From: Actinacidiphila alni
GTDB lineage: Bacteria; Actinomycetota; Actinomycetes; Streptomycetales; Streptomycetaceae
Assembly: GCF_900112845.1 (NCBI RefSeq)
Contig: NZ_FONG01000016.1
Coordinates: forward strand, 124,001-188,000
Reading direction: 5' to 3'
DNA: 64,000 nt
Positions 9,910-18,833 of the stretch are shown here, one piece after another; within the stretch, counting starts at the first letter, position 1; each line of letters begins with the position of its first letter. The translations under genes and the position numbers were made by a program. The notes below the pieces were generated by a model. It did not search any database. It had not been told where the DNA came from and saw only the letters and a program-made list of their open reading frames with translations.

Positions 9910-10896
9910 GTGAGGGACACACGAGAGAGCCGGCTTCTGCTGGTACTGCTGGTGGTGATCGCGTTCGCGCTGATCACCGTGGACATCCGGGGCGGTGAGA
10001 ACTCACCGCTCGACCGCCCGCGGCGCGCGGCGCAGTCCGTCTTCGGCCCCGTCGAGAATTCGGTGTCCGGCGTCGTCGACCCGGTCGGCAACGCCGTGGA
10101 CGCCGTCCGTGACTCCGGCGGGCGCAGCAGCACCATCAAGCGTCTTGAGCGGGAGAACGAAGCGCTCAAGCAGCAGCTCGGCAGCAAGGACATCACCCGC
10201 AACCGGGCGCAGGAGCTGGACAAGCTGCTGAAGACCGCGGGCGCCGGGCAGTACGCCGTCAAGGCCGCGCAGGTCATCGCGATAGGAGCCGCGCAGGGCT
10301 TCTCCTGGACGGTCACCATCGACGCGGGCAGCAGCGACGGCATCGCCCGCGACCAGACCGTCATCAACGGCGACGGACTGGTCGGCCGGGTCACCACCGT
10401 CGGACCCTCCACCTCCACCGTGCTGCTCGCCAACGACCCGGACTTCACCGTCGGCACCCGGCTGGAGAAGTCCATGGAGCTGGGCTTCGCCACCGGCCAG
10501 GGCAATCAGCCGATGCGCGTCCAGCTGCTCAACGGCAAGGCCCAGGTGCACAACGGCGACCGGCTGGTCACCTTCGGCTCGCAGGCCGGCAAGCCCTTCG
10601 TGCCCGGCGTGCCGGTCGGGAAGATCGTCGGCGTCGACCCCTCGGGCGGCAACCTCACCAAGACCGTCCAGGTGCGGCCCTTCGTCGGCTTCACCCGGCT
10701 CGACCTCGTCGGAGTCGTCGTGCAGGGCCCGCGCACCGACCCGCGCGACAGCGTGCTGCCGCCGAAGCCGACCCCGCCGGCCAAGGCCAAGGCCACCCCG
10801 AAGAACAAGCCGTCCTCGACGCCGACCGGCGGCGCCACCCCGGGGACCACCACCGGCGCCACCGGGACGTCCACCAGCAACGGCAAGAGGGGCTGA
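9910..10896 (+). CDS. mreC: rod-shape determining protein MreC
   Basis: Bitopic scaffold protein of the elongation or spore-wall complex; 328 residues. One helix near the N terminus (LLLVLLVVIAFALITVDI), a short coiled coil (LERENEALKQQLGSKD) at about 78-95, then the two beta-barrel periplasmic-type domains with the conserved DGL(V)GRV motif. The last ~55 residues are a Pro/Thr/Lys low-complexity tail. Start GTG 9910; a GAGGAAGG lies about 16 bases upstream, slightly far. Only 4 bases separate it from mreD. Confidence 0.95.
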   Translation: MRDTRESRLLLVLLVVIAFALITVDIRGGENSPLDRPRRAAQSVFGPVENSVSGVVDPVGNAVDAVRDSGGRSSTIKRLERENEALKQQLGSKDITRNRAQELDKLLKTAGAGQYAVKAAQVIAIGAAQGFSWTVTIDAGSSDGIARDQTVINGDGLVGRVTTVGPSTSTVLLANDPDFTVGTRLEKSMELGFATGQGNQPMRVQLLNGKAQVHNGDRLVTFGSQAGKPFVPGVPVGKIVGVDPSGGNLTKTVQVRPFVGFTRLDLVGVVVQGPRTDPRDSVLPPKPTPPAKAKATPKNKPSSTPTGGATPGTTTGATGTSTSNGKRG

Positions 10897-10900
10897 GCGC

Positions 10901-11557
10901 ATGCGCCTCAACCGGATCGTGCTCTCCACCGTCCTCGTGGTGATCGCCATGGTCGCCCAGGTCAGCGTGCTGGCCCGGCTGCATCTGCCGGGCGCGGTCC
11001 CGGACCTGCTGCTGCTCACCGTGCTCGGCCTGGCCATCGCCTACGGCCACGTCGGCGGCTGCCTCGTCGGCTTCGGCGCCGGACTGCTCGCCGACCTCGC
11101 GCCGCCCGCCGACCACGCGGTGGGCCGCTACGCCCTCGTGCTGTGCGTGATCGGCTACCTCGCCGGACTCGCCAAGCCCGACACCGGCCAATTGCGCACC
11201 GCCTCGGGCCCGATGCTCGTGGTGATCGGCGCCGCGATGGGCACCACCCTGCTGTACGCGGGCGTCGGCAGCCTCGTCGGCGACACCGCGGGCGCCCATG
11301 TGGGCCTGGCCAAGCTGGTGCTCACCGCCACCCTCTACGACCTGCTGCTCGCGCCCTTCGTGGTGCCGCTGGTGATGGCCCTGGCCAGACGCTTCGACCG
11401 CGACCCGCTCACCGAGGACCCGACGGGCGGCTTCGGCGGCAGCGCCCTGCGCACCCGGCCCGCCCGGACCAGGAACGGCGGCGGGATCGCCCCGCAGCGC
11501 GGCCTGTTCGGCCGCGCCAAAGCCGTCGCCTCGATGCCCAGGGGGGCCAGAAGGTGA
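10901..11557 (+). CDS. mreD: rod-shape determining protein MreD
   Basis: Integral membrane partner of MreC; 218 residues with about five helices in the first 165 residues and a basic cytoplasmic tail of ~50 residues (RTRPARTRNGG and on) longer than in rods such as E. coli. Its stop TGA overlaps the GTG of the PBP2 gene (GTGA), so the two are translationally coupled. Confidence 0.93.
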   Translation: MRLNRIVLSTVLVVIAMVAQVSVLARLHLPGAVPDLLLLTVLGLAIAYGHVGGCLVGFGAGLLADLAPPADHAVGRYALVLCVIGYLAGLAKPDTGQLRTASGPMLVVIGAAMGTTLLYAGVGSLVGDTAGAHVGLAKLVLTATLYDLLLAPFVVPLVMALARRFDRDPLTEDPTGGFGGSALRTRPARTRNGGGIAPQRGLFGRAKAVASMPRGARR

Positions 11558-13845
11558 GCAACATCCCGGAGACCGGACGTACCTCCCGGGTCACGATCCG
11601 CCTGGTCATCCTGCAGATCCTGGTCGTCTCGCTGCTGCTGACCCTCGGCGGCCGGCTGTGGTTCCTGCAGATCCGCAACGGCCAGGAGTACGACGAGAAG
11701 GCCGCGAACAACCACATCCAGCAGGTCGTCAGCCCCGCCGTGCGCGGCGCGATCCTCGACGACCGCGGGGTGCCGCTCGCCGACAACGAGACCAAGCTCG
11801 TGGTCTCCGCCTCCCGCACCGACCTGCTCAAGCAGGCCGACGACGGCGCGGCCGTACTCGACCGGCTCGCCGGGGTGCTCGGGATGCAGCCCGAGGAGGT
11901 CAAGGACAAGGTCCGGCTGTGCGACGCCAAGACGCCGCGGCCGTGCTGGAACGGGTCGCCGTACCAGCCGATCCCGATCACCGACGAGGCCACCACCCAG
12001 CAGGCGCTCCAGATCATGGAGCGGCGCGAGGACTTCCCCGGCATCACCGCCGAGCCCACCGCCGTACGCCGCTACCCCGAGCCGTCCAAGGCCAACACCG
12101 CGCAGGTGCTCGGCTATCTGTCGCCGGTCACCGACGAGGAGCTGACCGCGTCGGAGAAGACCGACAACCCGTACCAGCGCTCGGACCAGATCGGCCGCTC
12201 GGGCCTGGAGAGCGTCTACGACAAGGAACTGCGCGGTCAGGCGGGCGTGACCCGCTACGAGGTCGACAACCTCGGCCGGGTGATCGGCAAGGCGGGCGAC
12301 ACCCCCGCGCAGCCCGGCGCCAACCTGGTGACCAGCATCGACTCCCGGGTGCAGGCGCTCACCGAGAAGGAACTGGCGCAGGCCATGGCCGACGCCCGCA
12401 AGACGTACGACACCATCACGCACAAGAACTACAAGGCGGACTCCGGCGCGGCCGTCGTGCTGGACAACAGGACCGGCCAGGTCATCGCCATGGCCAGCGC
12501 CCCCACCTACGACCCCAACGAGTGGGTCGGCGGCATCTCCGCCAAGGAGTACAAGGCGCTCAACGACGTCAAGTCCAACTACCCGCTGCTCAACCGGGCC
12601 ACCCAGGGCCAGTCGGCGCCCGGCTCGACCTTCAAGGTGGTCTCCACCTCGGCGGCCGTCAACGCCGGGTACGACATCAACGGCGGCTACCCGTGCACGT
12701 CGTCGATGACCATCGGCAACCAGGTCTTCAAGAACTTCGAGAACGAGAGCTTCGGCAGCATCTCCCTCGGCCGCGCCCTCGAGGTCTCCTGCGACACCGT
12801 CTTCTACGGCATCGCCTACGACCAGTGGCAGAAGGACGGCGGCACCAGCCCCAAGCACCCCAAGGACTGGTTCTACAAGACCGCCCACCAGTTCGGCCTC
12901 GGCGCCAAGACCGGCATCGACCTGCCGGGCGAGGTCACCGGCCGGATCCCCGACCGTCAGTGGAAGCAGAGCTACTACGACGCGAACAAGGACTACTGGT
13001 GCAAGATCAAGAAGACCAGCAAGAAGCACGACCTGGCCACCGACATCGCCCGGGAGAACTGCACCGACGGCAATGTGCTGCGCGCCGGTGACTCCGTCAA
13101 CTACGCGATCGGCCAGGGCGACACGCTGGTCACCCCGATCCAGATGGCCCGCATCTACGCGGCGCTCGGCAACGGCGGGACGCTGTACCAGCCGACCATA
13201 GGGAAGGCCATCGTCAGCGCCGACGGCAAGACGGTCACGCCGATCAAGCCGAAGGTGGTCGGCAAGCTGCCGGACAGCAAGTCCACGCTGAAGTACATCG
13301 ACAAGGCCACCGCGGGCGTCGTCACCGACGGTACGGCCAACTGGAAGTTCGCCGGCTGGCCGCAGGACAAGATCACGCTGCACGCCAAGACCGGTACGGC
13401 GGAGGTCTCCGGCAAGCAGACGACCTCCTGGCTGACCACGTACACCAAGGACTACACGATCGTGATGACGATCTCGCAGGCCGGTACCGGTTCCGGCGCC
13501 TCCGGCACCGCGGTCCGCCGGATCTACGAGGCGATGTACGGCATCGAGAAGGACGGTCCGAAGATCGACCCGAGCAAGGGCATCATGCCCAAGCCGGTCA
13601 CCTCGCTGCCGAAGATCTCCGACGACGGCACTGTCGTGAAGGCGTCCTACGACACGGCCGCGTACGACAAGGCGTACGACAAGTCGGCGTACGACACGGC
13701 GTACGACCCGGCCGCGAACGTACCGGCCGACAGCGCAGTCGCCGCGCCGCGCAGTGGCACCTCCGGCGGGCCGGGCCCGGTGGTCGCGGCGCTGACCCCG
13801 ACCCGTACCGAAGAACTGCTGCACGGCAGGAAATCCTGGTCATGA
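11554..13845 (+). CDS. mrdA: penicillin-binding protein 2 (class B transpeptidase)
   Basis: Peptidoglycan DD-transpeptidase of the MreB complex; 763 residues. One membrane helix at about 12-38, the PBP dimerisation domain, then the transpeptidase with active-site STFK at 358-361, the SCD motif (the SxN equivalent, in EVSCDTVFYG) and KTGTAE at 612-617. The C-terminal ~60 residues contain a low-complexity YDTA/YDKA run, probably disordered. GTG 11554 overlaps the mreD stop, although the frame is open further upstream. The stop overlaps the rodA ATG (ATGA). Confidence 0.95.
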   Translation: MSNIPETGRTSRVTIRLVILQILVVSLLLTLGGRLWFLQIRNGQEYDEKAANNHIQQVVSPAVRGAILDDRGVPLADNETKLVVSASRTDLLKQADDGAAVLDRLAGVLGMQPEEVKDKVRLCDAKTPRPCWNGSPYQPIPITDEATTQQALQIMERREDFPGITAEPTAVRRYPEPSKANTAQVLGYLSPVTDEELTASEKTDNPYQRSDQIGRSGLESVYDKELRGQAGVTRYEVDNLGRVIGKAGDTPAQPGANLVTSIDSRVQALTEKELAQAMADARKTYDTITHKNYKADSGAAVVLDNRTGQVIAMASAPTYDPNEWVGGISAKEYKALNDVKSNYPLLNRATQGQSAPGSTFKVVSTSAAVNAGYDINGGYPCTSSMTIGNQVFKNFENESFGSISLGRALEVSCDTVFYGIAYDQWQKDGGTSPKHPKDWFYKTAHQFGLGAKTGIDLPGEVTGRIPDRQWKQSYYDANKDYWCKIKKTSKKHDLATDIARENCTDGNVLRAGDSVNYAIGQGDTLVTPIQMARIYAALGNGGTLYQPTIGKAIVSADGKTVTPIKPKVVGKLPDSKSTLKYIDKATAGVVTDGTANWKFAGWPQDKITLHAKTGTAEVSGKQTTSWLTTYTKDYTIVMTISQAGTGSGASGTAVRRIYEAMYGIEKDGPKIDPSKGIMPKPVTSLPKISDDGTVVKASYDTAAYDKAYDKSAYDTAYDPAANVPADSAVAAPRSGTSGGPGPVVAALTPTRTEELLHGRKSWS
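13648..13710 (+). repeat. YD(T/K)A repeats in the PBP2 tail
   Basis: GCGTACGACA-type 12-bp units encode SYDTAAYDKAYDK and then SAYDTAYDP at the C-terminal end of PBP2. Confidence 0.6.
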
Positions 13846-15038
13846 GCGCCAACAGTTATTCGATCCGCCGCTTCACCCCGGAGCGGTCCGCACTGGGCAA
13901 GCTGCTCGCCCGGGACTCGATAGTGCGCCGGATGGACTGGGTGCTGCTCTTCGCGTCCCTCGCGCTGTGCGGCATCGGCACCCTGCTGGTGTACTCCGCG
14001 ACCCGGGGCCGTACCAGCCTCACCCACGGCGACCAGTACTACTTCCTGATCCGGCACCTGATGAACGCCGGCATCGGCGTGGGCCTGGCGATCGGCGTGG
14101 TGGCCATAGGGCACCGCCGGATGCGCGGTGTCGTGCCGTTCTTCTACGCGCTGTCGATCCTCGGCATCCTCGCGGTGCTCAGCCCGCTCGGCTCGACCGT
14201 CAACGGCGCGCACTCCTGGATCATCATCGGCGGCGGCTTCTCGCTCCAGCCGTCCGAATTCGTGAAGATCGCGATCATCCTCGGCATGGCGATGGTGCTG
14301 TCCGCCCGGGTCGACGCGGGCGACCGCGAGCACCCGGACCACCGCACGGTGCTCCAGGCGCTCGGCCTGGCCGCGCTGCCGATCCTGATCATCATGCTGA
14401 TGCCGGACCTCGGCTCGGTGATGGTGCTGGCCGCGATCATCCTCGGTGTGCTGCTCGCCTCCGGCGCCTCCAACCGCTGGGTGTTCGGCCTGATCGCGGC
14501 CGGTATCGGCGGCGCGATCGCGGTCTGGCAGCTCGGCATCCTCGACAAGTACCAGATCGACCGCTTCGCGGCCTTCGCCAACCCCGCGCTGGACCCGGCC
14601 GGCGTCGGCTACAACACCAGCCAGGCGCGGATCGCCATCGGTTCCGGCGGGCTGCTCGGCAAGGGCCTGTTCCACGGCAGCCAGACCACCGGCCAGTTCG
14701 TGCCCGAGCAGCAGACGGACTTCGTCTTCTCGGTCGCGGGCGAGGAGCTGGGCTTCGTCGGCGCCGCGCTGATCATCGGCCTGATCGGTGTCATCCTCTG
14801 GCGGGCCTGCGCCATCGCGCGCAGCGCCACCGACCTGTACGGCACGATCGTCGCGGCCGGCATCGTGGCCTGGTTCGCCTTCCAGTCCTTCGAGAACATC
14901 GGCATGACGCTGGGCATCATGCCGGTCGCGGGTATCCCCTTGCCCTTTGTGTCGTACGGCGGATCGTCGATGTTCGCCAATTGCATGGCCATAGGGCTGT
15001 TGCAGTCGGTCCGGATGCAGCGTCCGATGTCCGCCTGA
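13842..15038 (+). CDS. rodA: SEDS-family peptidoglycan glycosyltransferase RodA (Streptomyces Sfr-like)
   Basis: Polytopic SEDS polymerase that joins lipid II into glycan strands with PBP2 as its partner; 398 residues and about ten helices. Family signatures are seen: QPSEFVKIAII near residue 135, the SGGLLGKGLFHGSQTT loop, FVPEQQTDFVFSVAGEELGF and the terminal GIPLPFVSYGGSSM. The ATG overlaps the PBP2 stop. It is the last gene of the mre operon; a basic first 40 residues precede the first helix. Confidence 0.95.
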   Translation: MSANSYSIRRFTPERSALGKLLARDSIVRRMDWVLLFASLALCGIGTLLVYSATRGRTSLTHGDQYYFLIRHLMNAGIGVGLAIGVVAIGHRRMRGVVPFFYALSILGILAVLSPLGSTVNGAHSWIIIGGGFSLQPSEFVKIAIILGMAMVLSARVDAGDREHPDHRTVLQALGLAALPILIIMLMPDLGSVMVLAAIILGVLLASGASNRWVFGLIAAGIGGAIAVWQLGILDKYQIDRFAAFANPALDPAGVGYNTSQARIAIGSGGLLGKGLFHGSQTTGQFVPEQQTDFVFSVAGEELGFVGAALIIGLIGVILWRACAIARSATDLYGTIVAAGIVAWFAFQSFENIGMTLGIMPVAGIPLPFVSYGGSSMFANCMAIGLLQSVRMQRPMSA

Positions 15039-15087
15039 CCCAGCCCCGCGGCAGGTCGGGCCATTGCCCGCGGGCGCGGTGCCCGGT

Positions 15088-15093
15088 TACGGT
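15088..15093 (+). promoter_or_regulatory. -10 box of the CYTH-CHAD gene (TACGGT), leaderless arrangement
   Basis: TACGGT ends 6 bases before ATG 15100 and no ribosome site is present. Confidence 0.55.
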
Positions 15094-15099
15094 CCGACC

Positions 15100-16677
15100 A
15101 TGGGTCGGCGTGTGCGCGAGACCGAACGGAAGTACGAGGCCGCGGGCGGCCCCGGCGGCCGCCCCGTGCCGCCCGACCTCGAAGGACTGCCCGGCGTCGC
15201 CGGCGAGGCCGCGGGCGGCCCCGGCGGCCGCCCCGTGCCGCCCGACCTCGAAGGACTGCCCGGCGTCGCCGGGACGCGGCGGCCGGACCCCGACCGGCTG
15301 GACGCCGTCTACTACGACACCGCCGGCCTCGCGCTGGCCGCCCACCGCACCACACTGCGCCGCCGCACCGGCGGCGAGGACGCGGGCTGGCACCTCAAGC
15401 TGCCGTCCGGCGAAGCCGACACCAGGACCGAGGTCCGCGTCCCGCTCGGTCGCTCCGGGACCCCGCCGAAGGCGCTGCGCGCCGAGGTGACGGCGCTGCT
15501 CAGGGGCCGTCCGCTCGCCCCGGTGGTCCGGCTGCGCACCACCCGGCGCCGCACCCTGCTGCTCGACACGGCGGGCCGCACGCTCGCCGAGATCGCGTAC
15601 GACGAGGTCGCCGCGTACGACGAGCCGGCCGGCACCGACGGGCCGCGCTGGACCGAGACCGAGGTCGAGCTGGTGGACGGCGGCGTGGAGCTGCTGGACG
15701 CCGTCGAGGAACGGCTGCTCGCCGCCGGGCAGCGCCGCTCCGGCTCCGGCTCCAAACTGGCCCGCGCCCTCGGCGACCGGCTCGCCGTACCGCAGCCGCC
15801 GCCCGCCGTGCCGGTCACCGCGGGCCAGGTCGCCACCGGCTATCTGCGCGCGCAACTGACCGCGATCCTCGCCCTGGACCCGCTGGTGCGGCGGGACGAG
15901 GAGGACGCCGTGCACCGGATGCGGGTCGCGACCCGCCGGGCCCGCAGCGCCCTCAAGAGCTTCCGGAGGGAACTGGACCGCACCGCCACCGACCCGCTCG
16001 GCCGGGATCTGAAGTGGCTGGCCGGGGTGCTCGGCACGGAACGCGACCGCGAGGTGCTCGCCGAGCGGATCGACGGGCTGCTGGCCGAGGCGGACCCGGC
16101 GCTGCTCACCCCCGCCGTACGGGACCGGTTGCGGGCGCTGGCCGCCGAGCACCACGGGCAGACGCACGCGGCCCTGGTCCGGGTGCTGAGCCGGTCGCAC
16201 TACTTCTCGCTGCTCGACCGGCTGGAGGCGCTGCTCGCCGAGCCGCCGTATCTGCCCGCGGCCGGCGCTCCCGCCGCCGGGGCCGCCGCCGACGTCATGG
16301 GCCGCGACCACCGGCGGCTGCGGCGGCAGCTGGAGGCGGCCCTCGCGCGCCCGGCGGGCCGCGACCGGGACGTCGCCCTGCACGAGGCCCGCAAGACCGC
16401 CAAGCGGGCCCGCTACGCCGGCGAGGCCGCCGAGCCCGTGCTCGGCGAGCGGGCCGCCGCGCACACCGGCCGGATGAAGGCGATGCAGCAACTGCTCGGC
16501 GAGCACCAGGACAGCTTCATGTGCCGGATCGCCCTCGGCCGGACCTGCCTGGAGGCGCGGGCGGCGGGGGAGCGGACCGAGGCGTACACGGCGCTGATCG
16601 CCGCGGAGAGGGCCAGGGCGGCCGCCGTTGAGGCCGCGCTGCCGGGCGCCTGGCGGGCGGCGGACGTGGACATCTGA
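15100..16677 (+). CDS. CYTH and CHAD domain protein (phosphate-polymer binding)
   Basis: 525 residues. The CYTH (triphosphate tunnel) part is at about 1-215, starting with an ExExK-type ETERK; the alpha-helical CHAD part at about 240-525 has His-rich helices (EDAVHRMRVATRRARSALK, HEARKTAKRARYAGEA, LGEHQDSFM). CYTH domains bind or cleave triphosphates and CHAD domains bind polyphosphate, so a polyphosphate-related role is likely. An exact 23-residue tandem duplication (EAAGGPGGRPVPPDLEGLPG unit) is inserted right after the ETERK strand. The ATG at 15100 is chosen because of the TACGGT box. Confidence 0.9.
   Translation: MGRRVRETERKYEAAGGPGGRPVPPDLEGLPGVAGEAAGGPGGRPVPPDLEGLPGVAGTRRPDPDRLDAVYYDTAGLALAAHRTTLRRRTGGEDAGWHLKLPSGEADTRTEVRVPLGRSGTPPKALRAEVTALLRGRPLAPVVRLRTTRRRTLLLDTAGRTLAEIAYDEVAAYDEPAGTDGPRWTETEVELVDGGVELLDAVEERLLAAGQRRSGSGSKLARALGDRLAVPQPPPAVPVTAGQVATGYLRAQLTAILALDPLVRRDEEDAVHRMRVATRRARSALKSFRRELDRTATDPLGRDLKWLAGVLGTERDREVLAERIDGLLAEADPALLTPAVRDRLRALAAEHHGQTHAALVRVLSRSHYFSLLDRLEALLAEPPYLPAAGAPAAGAAADVMGRDHRRLRRQLEAALARPAGRDRDVALHEARKTAKRARYAGEAAEPVLGERAAAHTGRMKAMQQLLGEHQDSFMCRIALGRTCLEARAAGERTEAYTALIAAERARAAAVEAALPGAWRAADVDI
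15136..15273 (+). repeat. in-frame 69-bp tandem duplication inside the CYTH domain
   Basis: 15136-15204 and 15205-15273 are identical except for the last base. Each encodes 23 residues rich in Gly and Pro and containing PPDLEGLPGVAG. Confidence 0.95.
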
Positions 16678-16749
16678 GCGGAGGGCTTAGGCGCGCCGGG
16701 CCGGGCGGGCTCCGGTCCCGGCGCGGTCCTGGTCCTTCCGCGATCCGGG

Positions 16750-16755
16750 TACTCT
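16750..16755 (+). promoter_or_regulatory. candidate -10 box for the radical SAM gene (TACTCT)
   Basis: TACTCT followed by TGAGG resembles the box before rplU (TACTCTTGA). It predicts a leader of about 46 bases. Confidence 0.35.
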
Positions 16756-16807
16756 TGAGGGTCACCCACCTCCCGCGCCGCCCGGCCGGGGGCGCCCCAG
16801 CCGTCTG

Positions 16808-18748
16808 ATGAAAGTCGCCGAGATGCCTGTCGAGTCGGTCTTCCCGCGCCTGGAAGCACTTCTCCCGCACGTCCAGAAGCCGATCCAGTACGTCGGCGGC
16901 GAGCTGAACTCCACCGTCAAGGACTGGGACGGCGCCGACGTCCGCTGGGCACTGATGTACCCGGACGCGTACGAGGTGGGCCTGCCCAACCAGGGCGTCA
17001 TGATCCTCTACGAGGTGCTCAACGAGCGCGAGGGCGTCCTCGCCGAGCGCACGTACAGCGTGTGGCCCGACCTGGAAGCGCTGATGCGCGAGCACGGTGT
17101 GCCGCAGTTCACGGTCGACGCGCACCGCCCGGTCCGCGCCTTCGACGTGTTCGGCCTCAGCTTCTCCACCGAGCTGGGCTACACCAACATGCTCACCGCG
17201 CTCGACCTGTCCGGCATCCCGATGCTGGCCGCCGACCGTACGCTCGACGACCCGATCGTGCTGGCCGGCGGGCACGCCGCCTTCAACCCCGAGCCGATCG
17301 CCGACTTCATCGACGCGGCGGTCATCGGCGACGGCGAGCAGGCCGTGCTGGAGATGACCGAGGTCATCCGCGCGTGGAAGGCCGAGGGCCGGCCCGGCGG
17401 CCGGGACGAGGTGCTGCTGCGGCTGGCGAAGACCGGCGGGGTGTACGTACCGCGCTTCTACGACGTGGAGTATCTGGACGACGGCCGGATCGCCCGGGTC
17501 GTGCCCAACCGCAGCGGTGTGCCGTGGCGGGTGTCCAAGCACACCGTCATGGACCTCGACGAGTGGCCGTACCCGAAGCAGCCGCTGGTGCCGCTGGCCG
17601 AGACCGTGCACGAGCGGATGTCGGTGGAGATCTTCCGCGGCTGCACCCGAGGCTGCCGCTTCTGCCAGGCCGGCATGATCACCCGTCCGGTGCGCGAGCG
17701 CTCCATCACCGGCATCGGCGAGATGGTCGAGAAGGGCCTGAAGGCCACCGGCTTCGAGGAGGTCGGCCTGCTGTCGCTGTCCTCCGCCGACCACAGCGAG
17801 ATCGCGGACGTCGCCAAGGGCCTCGCCGACCGGTACGAGGAGGACAAGATCGGCCTGTCCCTCCCGTCCACCCGCGTCGACGCCTTCAACATCGACCTGG
17901 CCAACGAGCTGACCCGCAACGGCCGCCGCTCCGGGCTCACCTTCGCCCCCGAGGGCGGCTCCGAGCGGATCCGCAAGGTCATCAACAAGATGGTCTCCGA
18001 AGAGGACCTGATCCGTACCGTCGCCACCGCCTACGGCAACGGCTGGCGGCAGGTGAAGCTCTACTTCATGTGCGGGCTGCCCACCGAGACCGACGAGGAC
18101 GTCCTCCAGATCGCCGACATGGCCAAGCGCGTCATCGCCAAGGGCCGTGAGGTCACCGGGCAGAACGACATCCGCTGCACCGTCTCCATCGGCGGCTTCG
18201 TCCCCAAGCCGCACACCCCCTTCCAGTGGGCGCCGCAGCTCGGCGTCGAGGAGACCGACGCCCGCCTGGAGAAGCTGCGCGACGCCATCCGCGGCGACAA
18301 GAAGTACGGCCGCAACATCGGCTTCCGCTACCACGACGGCAAGCCCGGCATCATCGAGGGCCTGCTCTCCCGCGGCGACCGCCGGGTGGGCGCCGTGATC
18401 CGCGCCGTCTACGAGGACGGCGGCCGCTTCGACGGCTGGCGCGAGCACTTCTCCTACGACCGCTGGCTGCGCGCCGCCGAGACCGTACTCCCGGGCCTCG
18501 GCGTCGACCTCCCCTGGTACACCACCCGCGAGCGCACCGCCGAAGAAGTCCTCCCCTGGGACCACCTCGACTCCGGCCTCGACAAGGACTGGCTCTGGGA
18601 GGACTGGCAGGACGCCCTCGACGAGACCGAGGTCGAGGACTGCCGCTGGACCCCCTGCTTTGACTGTGGCGTCTGCCCCCAGATGGACACCCACATCCAG
18701 GTCGGCCCGACCGGGCAGAAGCTGCTGCCGCTGTCCGTGGTCAAGTAG
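16808..18748 (+). CDS. TIGR03960-type radical SAM protein
   Basis: 646 residues. A B12-binding-like N-terminal half (about 20-220, DVFGLSFSTELGYTN and VIGDGEQAVLE) is followed by the radical SAM core with Cys 279, 283 and 286 in GCTRGCRFCQAG. The family is widespread near rne and next to the DUF2344 (TIGR03936) protein, with which it is often fused or paired; the reaction is unknown to me, though RNA modification has been suggested by context. Here the partner is 14 kb away at 32834. The C terminus has a Cys-containing CFDCGVCPQMDTH tail that could bind a second cluster. ATG 16808 gives the usual start. Confidence 0.9.
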   Translation: MKVAEMPVESVFPRLEALLPHVQKPIQYVGGELNSTVKDWDGADVRWALMYPDAYEVGLPNQGVMILYEVLNEREGVLAERTYSVWPDLEALMREHGVPQFTVDAHRPVRAFDVFGLSFSTELGYTNMLTALDLSGIPMLAADRTLDDPIVLAGGHAAFNPEPIADFIDAAVIGDGEQAVLEMTEVIRAWKAEGRPGGRDEVLLRLAKTGGVYVPRFYDVEYLDDGRIARVVPNRSGVPWRVSKHTVMDLDEWPYPKQPLVPLAETVHERMSVEIFRGCTRGCRFCQAGMITRPVRERSITGIGEMVEKGLKATGFEEVGLLSLSSADHSEIADVAKGLADRYEEDKIGLSLPSTRVDAFNIDLANELTRNGRRSGLTFAPEGGSERIRKVINKMVSEEDLIRTVATAYGNGWRQVKLYFMCGLPTETDEDVLQIADMAKRVIAKGREVTGQNDIRCTVSIGGFVPKPHTPFQWAPQLGVEETDARLEKLRDAIRGDKKYGRNIGFRYHDGKPGIIEGLLSRGDRRVGAVIRAVYEDGGRFDGWREHFSYDRWLRAAETVLPGLGVDLPWYTTRERTAEEVLPWDHLDSGLDKDWLWEDWQDALDETEVEDCRWTPCFDCGVCPQMDTHIQVGPTGQKLLPLSVVK

Positions 18749-18762
18749 CCGTCGCCCCAAGG

Positions 18763-18806
18763 CCCGTGGCCCGCGCACTCCTTTGAGGGAGGGCGCGGGC
18801 CACGGG
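18763..18806 (+). terminator. hairpin terminator after the radical SAM gene
   Basis: 14-bp perfect stem (18763-18776 with 18793-18806) with a 16-base loop that contains a smaller CTCC/GGAG pair, followed by GTTTTC. It separates the gene from the convergent GH87 gene and could serve both strands. Confidence 0.85.
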
Positions 18807-18833
18807 GTTTTCAGGGGGGGGAGAACCTTGGGG

